Shown here piece by piece: positions 55,971-64,000 of a stretch of 64,000 nucleotides of DNA. The DNA is taken from contig CM069432.1 in assembly GCA_035610365.1 (NCBI GenBank), forward strand, positions 181,087,027-181,151,026. The letters run 5' to 3'. Position numbers and translations under genes: made by a program. Positions within the stretch are counted from its first letter, which is position 1. Each line of letters opens with the position of its first letter. Origin of the DNA: Aquatica leii (taxonomy: Eukaryota > Arthropoda > Insecta > Coleoptera > Lampyridae). A model generated the notes under the pieces. The model worked only from the letters and a program-made list of their open reading frames with translations, was not told where the DNA came from and made no database searches.

Positions 55971-58680
55971 AATTAATGAAACTCAACACTTGACGTATTT
56001 TTATTAATTATGCCTTATATTACGATATGTATACAAAAGGAAAAATAATAAATAGGTTTTTGAGCGTCGTAAAAATTTATGAATGTTTATTTAATATTGT
56101 AATGAAAAATTTAAAAATATTAGGCATTAAAATAGAATATTGTCGTAGACTGACATTCGACCAGTGGCGGCTTCTCTATTAAGTCATTTGGTCAATGACC
56201 TTCTAAAATAAATAAGAAAGGTATTTTATTTGCTTTAAAATTACAGAAAATTTGCGTCTAAATCAAATTATCAGCGTTTAAATTTCGTGCGTTTAAATAA
56301 TTGTCAATTTAAACGCAACAGATACGAAAGTTTGCGAATTTACCCGAGGCTGACACGTACTTGTGTCCGCATTTATATTATATTACGATTATAGTTATTG
56401 TAATCAAGAGTGAGACATACATAATACAATTTTATGCGAGTTAGAAAAGAAGATAAGTAAATGTTTAAATGCTTTTGCAGGGTCTTCAGCTGGATCGCCT
56501 ACTCCAAAGATAATACTTAGTGCAATTATCTTTGAGTTCAATGCTTACATTGCTTACGTGACTTACGTCATCTATCGTTATCTTCGTAGCACGTGTGTGT
56601 AAGATACAGATGCTCGAATGCAAATTTCTTATCACATATGACAAACTTTACAGTCGATTTTCTTATTTGATCGATAATATTCATAAGAGACGACTTGTCG
56701 TTTTTGTTTCATAATAACGGTGCTATTTGACATTAAAAAATGGAGCTAATAATTGTTTACACATTTAGAATTTAAACTTAATGCTCATCCTCAGCTTTTA
56801 CTTCAAATTCGACCAACCAGTAAACATAAAAATAAACAAGTTTACAGTAATTTTAAAGAATCTGTGTATGATTCTGTAATGTACTGTTGAACTAGTCATG
56901 TATATTTTATTTACAAGCCTTTATTTAGTACGTAATTAAGTACATACGTTTTTCATAGCTTACATTTTAAGTACACCTATTCAACTGCGCAAAACCGCGC
57001 TGCGCTACATATTCTTATCTATACCTTACAGATTCGTTAAATTGGATTTGTGGATTTGAAATAAATAAATTTTAGTGTTTTATGTTTACTGTTTTCAGAT
57101 GATGCATTAATCATTATGTTGTAAAAATAATATTACGGATTTATAGCATTTAAAAGAAAAAGTAAAAAGCACTTGTGAAATCAATAAAAGACCATAATGA
57201 AAATGTTTGTAAAAACTAAAAATAGGTACATATATTAAATAAAACAATTGATTGACTTTACATATAACTACAGTGGAAAGAGAGCGACGTTTTTCTGTGT
57301 TAAAAAGAATTAAAACATTTCTACGCAGTTGACAATATTATGAGACAAGATTTGCATTTTTATGCTAAGCATTGAAAAATCATTGTAAATTTTAATGAGC
57401 TTGTTATTTATCATTTTGGTAATTGTAATTATAGACGAATATCCTAAATTTTAAATATAACTCATCTTAAATATAAATCACGTTACTGTAAGAAAGTTTT
57501 TTTTAGCTTTTTTGCGATAATTGCATTTTTTTTAAATGACCCTGTTGTACGATTGACCACCAACCGCCACTGCATACGACAATGCGGAAAATATGGCTGG
57601 CGTATACACTGATGGTTTGCAGACACGCAACTTGTATCGAAGTAGCAGCCTTTCTTTCATTTTTATAATTTTTTTTTCTACTTATCGTTAGAATGTCTTA
57701 CTGAAAGCAACAAATAAAATTACTATTCAGAAACTATCTGATACTCGTTGGTTCGCTCGGGCAGATGCAGTTCTATCATTAAAATTTAATGTTATAGAAA
57801 GTACAACCGTGTTAAAGAATATTTGGTGGAAATCTATTACTAGAGTAGCAGCAAAGACACTCTATAAAGTAAATTTAAAAACATCTATTTTGATGATAGT
57901 TTAGAATAAACCGTTAAAAAGAGCAAACGCTATTAGCACAGTTTTGAAAAAGCCGGAGTTGAGTATTCAAACAGCATGTGTATTAGCAAGTTATTTAAAT
58001 AAATGTTATGCAAGATGTAGAAAATGAATATATTTGATACAATAGAAAATGAGTCAAAATTAAGCGAGTCATAATCAAATCAAATTTAAATGAATCAAAG
58101 AATCAGATCACGAGTATTATCAAAAGAAAATTAAAACAAGCAAGAAACATAGATGAAGATCAAAATGTAGATATTATTTTAACTCCTGAGAATACTTTCA
58201 AAATGTATTAAGTTATGTGCGATAATTTTGTTTGTAGAAAAAAAAGAATCAAATTATATAAAGAAATCCAGAATAAATCAATTTTTTTTACTGATGAGAT
58301 TAATAAACAAAACGAGCCTGTAAACAAATTGGTTGGTTTATACTTGAATAATATATATGCAGATAATTTAGTAAGAGAAATATTTTAATTTCTTTATTTA
58401 GCTAAATCCTTGAAAACGAATGTTCAATTAAAAACAAATTTAGCCTATTTGCAACAAATTAATTAAAATTAACATATCCAAATATATTTAAACTGTTGCA
58501 AATATATGCCAATTTCAAATGTATCAGAAGAAAGATTCTTTTCAAGTATGAAAAGCATACAAAATTATTTGAGATCGACAAATGCGGCAAAATCGTTTAG
58601 ATTACTTGGCATTATTAAATATTGAAAATGAATCAATGAATCATTTATACTGTGATCAAATTACAGATATTATTATGTAA
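55971..58680 (+). pseudogene. hAT transposase split by a nested hAT
   Basis: Block one (55971-56161) reads LCLILRYVYK, then RFLSVVKIYECLFNIVMKNL and KILGIKIEYCRRLTFD. Block two, right after the inserted element, begins YDNAENMAGVYTDGLQTRNL (57574 on), continuing the same conserved motif as if uncut. Then come LSDTRWFARADAVLSLKFNV (about 57737-57795) and the dimerisation segment MPISNVSEERFFSSMKSIQNYLRST in two legible parts (about 58505-58580). The family is the DUF4371/ZMYM1-like hAT group. Stops and shifts are scattered through both blocks and the N-terminal zinc finger and first catalytic residue are missing. Confidence 0.8.
56162..57572 (+). mobile_element. hAT deletion derivative nested in another hAT
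   Basis: The tips are CAGTGGCGGCTTCTC on the left and CAACCGCCACTG on the right. Flanks CATTCGAC (56154-56161) and CATACGAC (57573-57580) agree at 7 of 8 positions, an 8-bp hAT duplication. Inside, near the right end (about 57272-57335), is TTVERERRFSVLKRIKTFLR, the hAT C-terminal dimerisation motif, followed by a stop. Nothing else of the transposase is legible. The MITE at 62.3 kb has the same two ends, so this family spawned it or shares its ancestor. Confidence 0.85.
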
Positions 58681-58996
58681 TCATGTACTTAAAGGTATAC
58701 GCAAATTATATTTTGTAAATTATTACTTTGCACAGTATTTCACTTTTTATTTTTTTTATTTTAAATCTATATAGGTATACCTATATTGTTTTTCAGTTCT
58801 TGCTTTGTACATTGTTTTTTGAATTTTCTCCTACCGATTTCGTAGGAATAACTTATATAAACAAATTAAACGAAAATTTGTGTTTAAAGAACTAATAAAT
58901 AAAAATTAAATTAAAGAATCATTTTTATTTTTTAGGAGTCTAATTTTCATTTGCGCTTCAGGCTTTTCTAACCCTAAAACCGGCACTGATTGTGAA

Positions 58997-61099
58997 CTTA
59001 CACCTAAGAAAACTGCTCTTACTGCCATATAGATATAAGCAAATGCAGCTACATTGGTTTGTTTGATGAAAACTAGTTGCAATAATTAACTATTATAGAC
59101 GTGGATGGTTAATCAATTAAAGCTGTTGCAACATTTTTTGCTTCAGTAGCTTCAGTGTAGGTACATAAAGTGATTAATTGTGTTTTTGTGACAAACACTA
59201 CATTTATATTTGGAATAGCACGTATTTGCAATATGATTACGTTTTAAACAGCTTATACAAAGCGTATGATTTTTATGTTTTATTAAATTTATTCTAAAAC
59301 GCGAATTTTAAAAATTTAAGGTTGTTATTTATAAAATGACTTAGGGTTACTGTTTATATTCTAAAACCCTTGCTTTAAAGAATAAACAGTGTTTTAGGCA
59401 ACACATGTAATTGCGTAATTATACCATTTTTAATAATTAATCTTTTATTTTGGTTTTAAACTTTTTAATAAGATTCATGTTATTTTGTAGTTATTGTAAG
59501 TTACGCTTATTGATTTAACAACATTTCAAGCATCGTGACTTTAAACAATAAAACGTTCTGATGTTTAAATTACTATTTTCGTTTATTAATGAATTAAACG
59601 TGTCGACAGAAACTAAGATATGTTTATAACTTGTATTGTACGATAGCAACCGAAGTGTTGTTGATTTTACTGTAACATTATATTTGCTTAACAGATGTGT
59701 TGTAACAAAGAATAATTGGAAACATACACAATTGGCAGAGCTAGTTTAGTATGGCCAGTTTGAAGCAATACTAACTTGGCGTCGGAGCAGTTTAGCATTA
59801 ACCACATTTGCAACTGATCCTAAAACGTTTGTACATGTTATAACAAATAAAATACTATTATTGGTGATATATTATTTTAATATGTAAATGAGGACAAACA
59901 ACAGTACTTCAAAAGTTACGTCCAAATCTTCTAAGATTTTTTAAATTGTTAAAAGAAGTTTTTTACTTTTCTTTATTGTAAAGAACATATAAGTTTAAAC
60001 GCGTATCTGTGATGGGTATTATTAATACTACTTACAACACTTTTTATTAAGTCAAATGTGTTATAATTATTTTAACACATTTGACGTCAAAGTAAACAGG
60101 CGTCAAGTCGGACTTATACGATCGGTATACGTTTATAGTTATACAAAAATTACTTGTAAGTGTTATTTTAATTAAATTCCTATCTTGCTATTTTGTTTAG
60201 CTTGTTTTATTGTGTTTTTTGTTTAGTAAAAATTAGTTACATTTATAATAATCATGTAATTTGTTAGGACTAAATAAAGACCGAAGAATGTTGAACATTT
60301 TAGAGACAGATAACAGAAATACATAAAAACGGTTTAAAGGAAGCATAGGTGAGTTTTTCGAATTGAATCGAAAATATTTTGTCGGTTTAAAATGAGTAAA
60401 AGGTTAACACGTGTGAAGATAAATATATAAAGTGACGGTGCTCTTAAACATAAATACGTCGCGTACATAAATGGGTATCAGTTTTAGATAAAATTAAAAA
60501 GTGCAGACTAGTGATAGTAATACATAAATTAGTGTAAGTGTTATAATGGTGTTATTCTTAAATATCGTTAGGTTTAAATATGTGTAGTCATAATCCTGTA
60601 AATATTTAGTTATAAATAAATTATTTTTAAAATTCGTTACAATTATTTACTGTTATAAAGAATCCTGTTCTGTTTATTTATAGAAGAAATCAGAGTGACG
60701 GCGGTTATTGTGGTAGTTTTAACCAATTTTTAATCTGAGATAATGTAACATTGCACGTTAACTTAAGTAAATAATTTTTTTTTTAAATGTTACATAATTA
60801 AATTGAAATAAAATTTACATTTTATTACGTTTGAATTTATAAATTAAAGAAAACTTGTTAAACGTTAAAATACTCACTTGTGTAGATGTACCAATATCAA
60901 AACATGATTGCCACAAAAATATCTGATCTTAGATTCAAACGTATTTTGATTAGTAAAAAGAGATATCAAAGAAGGTGAATGTTTTTTTGTATTATTCATA
61001 ATTTGAACATAGTAGAAAAAAGGCCACTAACATGTTTTCTAAGAATACATAAAAACCGCAATCACAAGATCTTATATTCAGAAATTTTTGAGTTTTACA
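58997..61099. other. AT-rich DNA, no gene recognised
   Basis: A 13-bp perfect hairpin (GTCAAATGTGTTA / TAACACATTTGAC) lies at 60051-60085. Nothing else is supported. Confidence 0.4.
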
Positions 61100-61151
61100 A
61101 AAATAATTTAATATAGTTAAAGTAATCCATATCTTTAAGTGGAGAAATTGT

Positions 61152-61477
61152 AATAAAATATGATATTTATTTTCTTGAAGTCAATCCACAAATGTGTTCT
61201 AATTTTTTTAATTGTAAAACTAGTTTCAACAATTTAAATTGTCATCATCAGTTACACCAAAAAACAAATCAATTACCAAAAATAACTAAACATTTAAAAG
61301 AGCTTACACGTTATATCAAATTATAAAAATCAAAATAGAATGACAAACGTCAACAAATTAAAAAAATTTTAAATTTAAACTGACATTAAATACACAGCCA
61401 TGGGTGATATGAAAAAAAGGAGAGAAAAGAAAAATGAAAAAGGTAAGTTAAAATTTATTACTAAGAAGAGGAGAAAT
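61152..61477 (-). repeat. Inverted arm, left, of second Penelope-like element
   Basis: Mirror of 61556-61882. I count about five substitutions and one single-base indel near the outer end. Confidence 0.92.
61213..61256 (-). ncRNA. Hammerhead-ribozyme-like core, left arm
   Basis: Inverted copy of 61777-61820 with no difference in the core. It is in sense orientation relative to the element's coding fragment. Confidence 0.75.
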
Positions 61478-61570
61478 ATTTAAGTCAAGAATTTCATTAA
61501 GACAATTATCTGAATTTTCATTATAAAGCCGATGAATTTCAAGAATTTCAAGATGATTTCTCCTCTTCTT
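61478..61570 (-). pseudogene. Penelope-like C-terminal coding fragment
   Basis: The minus-strand spacer and adjoining arm encode RNHLEILEIHRLYNENSDNC, then LNEILDLNISPLL. The pattern '(R/K)...LE..EI.(R/K)......LN....LN.SPLL' resembles the extreme C-terminus of some Penelope-like polyproteins after the GIY-YIG domain. The open frame runs on from 61633 to 61448 only because the arms happen to be open. No start codon is expected in this fragment. The family call rests mainly on this plus the shared architecture and ribozymes. Confidence 0.55.
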
Positions 61571-61882
61571 AGTAATACATTTTAACTTACCTTTTTCATT
61601 TTTCTTTTTTCTCCTTTTTTTCATATCACCCATGGCTGTGTATTTAATGTCAGTTTAAATTTAAAAATTTTTTAATTTGTTGACGTTTGTCATTCTATTT
61701 TGATTTTTATAATTTGATATAACGTGTAAGCTCTTTTAAATGTTTAGTTATTTTTGGTAATTGATTTGCTTTTTAGTGTAACTGATGATGACAATTTAAA
61801 TTGTTGAAACTAGTTTTACAATTAAAAAAATTAGAACACATTTGTGGATTGACTTCAAGAAAATAAATATCATATTTTATTT
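61556..61882 (+). repeat. Inverted arm, right, of second Penelope-like element
   Basis: Mirror of 61152-61477; its outer end lies one base from the right copy of the putative target duplication. Confidence 0.92.
61777..61820 (+). ncRNA. Hammerhead-ribozyme-like core, right arm
   Basis: Stem I TGTAA (61777-61781) pairs perfectly with TTACA (61816-61820). Between them are CTGATGA (61782-61788), stem II ACAAT/ATTGT inside 61789-61805, GAAA (61806-61809), CTAG as a self-complementary minimal stem III (61810-61813) and UU at the expected cleavage position (61814-61815). All invariant bases and three stems fit the type I minimal hammerhead. CTAG can pair between two copies, favouring a dimer. Confidence 0.75.
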
Positions 61883-61895
61883 TAAAATAATTTAA

Positions 61896-62301
61896 AACTG
61901 AATTTATTTAATAAATTAAATTATTATACTGCCAAATGGAAAACATGAAAAGATAGCTGTAATAATTTCAAAAATTCAATGTTCAATAATTATACATGTT
62001 AGGGAGAAATAGATTTTGTTAATAGGAGACTGTTAGTAATTAAATTAATTATAGTATGTTGCTTAATTATTATTATTAATTTTGATAAATTATTTATCAC
62101 AAATATACTTTTTCTACTTTATTACTTTTAGTAATTAATAATTATACAATAGTGTTCAGCCTGCACAACAATGTCACCTTTAAAATGTAATATAGTACAA
62201 TCGTGATAAAAGTATTAATTTAAAAAAAGCAGTAACTTGAAAAGGTATGAATTTATTTAAACAACAAATGAAAAACATATATAAATTAGAAATGCACATG
62301 A
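61896..62301. other. No gene recognised
   Basis: AT-rich, no supported feature. Confidence 0.4.
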
Positions 62302-62526
62302 CCAGTGGCGGATGGTGATCAATGCTGCAAGAAGGTCACTTCAATATTAAAACTTTAAAAACGCATTCTTAATTAATAAAATATTTATATTTAGAATCAA
62401 TTTATTTTTTTTGCAATAAACAAAACTAAAAGTTATATATTTGCAATTGTAAAATAGTAATAAAACAATTTTTAGTATTTTTTGTAGAGTTACTGACCAA
62501 GTGACCTATTAGAGAAGCAGTTACTG
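62302..62526 (-). mobile_element. hAT MITE related to the element at 56.2 kb
   Basis: The left tip CCAGTGGCGGATGGTGATCA corresponds to the right end of the 56.2-57.6 kb hAT; the right tip, read in reverse, CAGTAACTGCTTCTCTAATA, corresponds to its left end (CAGTGGCGGCTTCTCTATTA). The MITE is therefore in reverse orientation. Octamers GCACATGA (62294-62301) and GTACATGA (62527-62534) fit an 8-bp duplication with one mismatch. No coding capacity. Confidence 0.75.
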
Positions 62527-62534
62527 GTACATGA

Positions 62535-64000
62535 TTGATGGTAACTTTTATCTCATCTAGACCACAATCTAAATTTTATTTTAACACTCATTTGTTGGAA
62601 GAATACTGTAATTTACACTTAAGCGATATTAAACATAAACTTGACTAAATTGTAAATTATGATTTTATTCTCTATCACGTTATAATTGAACCTTATACAT
62701 ATATTATGAAGAATTTAAAATTAGCTATTGTTATTTAGTGGAATAATAAGAAAGTATAGACATAAAATAATCAAATATAATTTGCCTGTTAGCATTTATA
62801 GTTATATTAACATAAATTTAATATTTTGATTTTTCATATTACATTTACTTCTTGACCAACATTACAAAAACCTTGGGTAGGCGTTTCTGAAGAAGCTCTT
62901 ATCGTACAAGGTATAATCGGATGAAAAAGTATTTTCGCGCTAATATTTAAAATTAGGCAATTAGCAAATCCAAATGTATAATTAGTTGCATAAATTTTAG
63001 TTAAAAAATCTTTTCTCATAACATATAAATTCTTGATCACTGTACGAATATCTCAGTTAATTTAATCATTACTTTTAACTATAATAACCACAACTAGCAC
63101 GGCTTTTTAATTTTCTATTGAAAAAATCACAAAGCAGAAGTGAACATATTAATTTTGGTATGCAATACTGCATATATCTCTTAATTATAAAATGACATAC
63201 AATATGACCAAAGTCGATAATTGATTAATCTTTGTTACCTAAAGATTCACTTTCTTCAGTTTCTTAACCATCCTCATCTAAATCACTGTAATTAACTGTA
63301 AATGTCATACTTTTTACAACTAAATTTATCAACTAAATCATCTGCTTTCCACATTTCTTCAAGCGAATGTAACACATGCTTGCACTTTCCTAATCTAAAT
63401 TTGTTATTTCAGAAATTATATTTCGAATTAACGATTCAACTCATACAACACGACGATCCTACAGACATATTGCAGAAATATATACGTGACACATTAGTAT
63501 CATTTCCAAAATATTGCACAAGATTACTGAATATTTCTGCAATATTTATAAATGCGAAAATGTCCTTTCAATGAAATATTTCATGCAATATTTCCTAAAT
63601 ATACCAATATTTGTTTCTGAAATAAAAAATTTTTGCAATTATGTAATATTTCAGAAACGATTCAAAAAGTTATCTACATGTGTACGGGCAAGAAAAATTT
63701 TTATGTGGTACTGGAGATTTATATTGGTTTATGCACCCGATAGTCAGTTGACTGTTGTCTCAAACGTTTTTTTTTTACTGGATGGATAGTCATTACTACT
63801 TTTATGCAGAATATTATCTAAAAATACCAACTGAGATATACATTATAAATAGCCAATATCACTATCATTTTAATTGTTAAATAAAGTGCCTTAGATAATT
63901 CCAAAAAATATTTTATTTTCTAATGTGTGTATATACATATAATAACAAAACATATTCCTATAGAAATATAATATGTACAAGTAAATTCCTCATTAATAAT
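62535..64000. other. AT-rich DNA; possible coding remnants and nested hairpins
   Basis: On the minus strand around 63400-63310 a frame reads KCKHVLHSLEEMWKADDLVD, and around 63300-63240 an acidic stretch with ETEESESLGNKD. Another minus frame near 62930-62834 ends SETPTQGFCNVGQEVNVI. None could be assigned to a family. Two hairpins lie at 63467-63545 and 63613-63658. The overlapping plus frames at 63302-63789 are likely fortuitous. Confidence 0.3.
63467..63658. repeat. Nested hairpins of GCAATATTTC-type words
   Basis: ATATTGCAGAAATAT (63467-63481) mirrors ATATTTCTGCAATAT (63531-63545), and GTTTCTGAAATA (63613-63624) mirrors TATTTCAGAAAC (63647-63658). Further partial copies of GCAATATTTC lie between them. 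Confidence 0.6.

Larger units (their letters stand above)
55780..58988 (+). mobile_element. hAT element (ZMYM1/DUF4371 type), interrupted by another hAT
   Basis: The flanking octamers ATTGTGAG (55772-55779) and ATTGTGAA (58989-58996) match at 7 of 8. The right tip CTAAAACCGGCACTG (reverse complement CAGTGCCGGTTTTAG) aligns with a diverged left tip containing CCCCGGTTTCTA at about 55783. Without the inserted 1411-bp hAT and its 8-bp duplication it is about 1.8 kb, so its own 5' coding region is largely deleted. The transposase is on the plus strand in two blocks, before and after the insertion. Confidence 0.75.
61112..61883 (-). mobile_element. Second Penelope-like element with inverted arms
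   Basis: About 326-bp inverted arms (61152-61477 and 61556-61882; near 98 percent identical) flank a 78-bp spacer with a minus-strand C-terminal peptide. AAAATAATTTAA occurs at 61100-61111 and 61884-61895 as a probable 12-bp target duplication, though it is AT-rich. With these limits the 3' side has a tail of about 40 bp beyond the mirror (61112-61151) and the opposite side has none. That is exactly the asymmetry of the element at 22 kb. Arm sequence, peptide and ribozyme stem II are unrelated in sequence to that element, so this is another family. Confidence 0.8.

Noticed and set aside
57255..57280. Internal CAGTGG at about 57271 as a further hAT tip
   Set aside because: It belongs to the coding text TTVERERRFSVLKRIK and has no partner or duplication.
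61448..61633. 61-residue minus-strand ORF with ATG as a small gene
   Set aside because: Its start lies in an inverted arm and only the end carries the Penelope-like C-terminal pattern; it is part of the truncated element.
1..64000. tRNA, rRNA, CRISPR arrays or viral genes
   Set aside because: No cloverleaf-like box A/box B pair, no regularly spaced repeats and no viral structural gene were recognised by eye. A tRNAscan-SE or Infernal run could overturn the RNA part.

Overview
This window looks like intergenic DNA from an insect nuclear genome, very AT-rich. The evidence is a complete six-exon gene for a secreted CAP (antigen-5-like) protein with short GT-AG introns, plus a dense layer of insect-type transposable elements: Penelope-like, Ty3/Gypsy, R1-type LINE, mariner-like, pogo, PIF/Harbinger and ZMYM-type hAT. 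The insect order cannot be fixed from the sequence. No rRNA, tRNA, CRISPR or bacterial-type operon was seen.

Layout, 1-22 kb: AT-rich non-coding DNA with a LINE C-terminal scrap (2.9-3.1 kb), a foldback repeat (4.35-5.45 kb), a small interspersed repeat (7.4-7.6 kb), a Harbinger transposase remnant (8.7-9.2 kb), a decayed Gypsy element on the minus strand (12.9 to 9.95 kb), a pogo transposase pseudogene with a duplicated 5' leader (14.8-17.3 kb) and another DDE transposase fragment (18.1-18.5 kb).

22-40 kb: a young 951-bp Penelope-like element (22,043-22,993) with perfect 267-bp inverted arms and a 14-bp target duplication. It is followed by two copies of an unclassified TIR element (about 24 kb, and 36.3-37.9 kb), a Crypton-like tyrosine recombinase scrap (26.0-26.1 kb), a hAT MITE (27.0-27.2 kb), a mariner-like element with TIRs of about 275 bp (28.8-30.2 kb), a degenerate DDE_3 transposase (38.9-39.5 kb) and a Harbinger MITE (39.9 kb).

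40-55 kb: a 5'-truncated R1-type LINE on the minus strand, then the only convincing host gene (CAP protein, 43,122-44,484, plus strand). After it come a rearranged Harbinger element (45.5-47.5 kb), a second R1-type LINE fragment, a THAP-domain scrap, and a mariner-like element (49,632-54,623) that was split by a young internally deleted Gypsy element (49,865-52,965; 205-bp LTRs, three LTR differences). This Gypsy element keeps open gag and protease-RT frames joined by a classic A AAA AAC -1 slippage site.

55-64 kb: a hAT element (55,780-58,988) whose transposase is interrupted by a second hAT (56,162-57,572), a second Penelope-like element (61,112-61,883) built like the first, a hAT MITE and AT-rich DNA with nested hairpins.

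The most interesting structure is the pair of Penelope-like elements. They come from different families but share one architecture: a short piece of the endonuclease/C-terminal coding region flanked by long inverted copies of the 3' region, each arm carrying a hammerhead-ribozyme core with a minimal stem III. All ribozyme and transposon assignments are from reading the sequence; no search or folding program was run.
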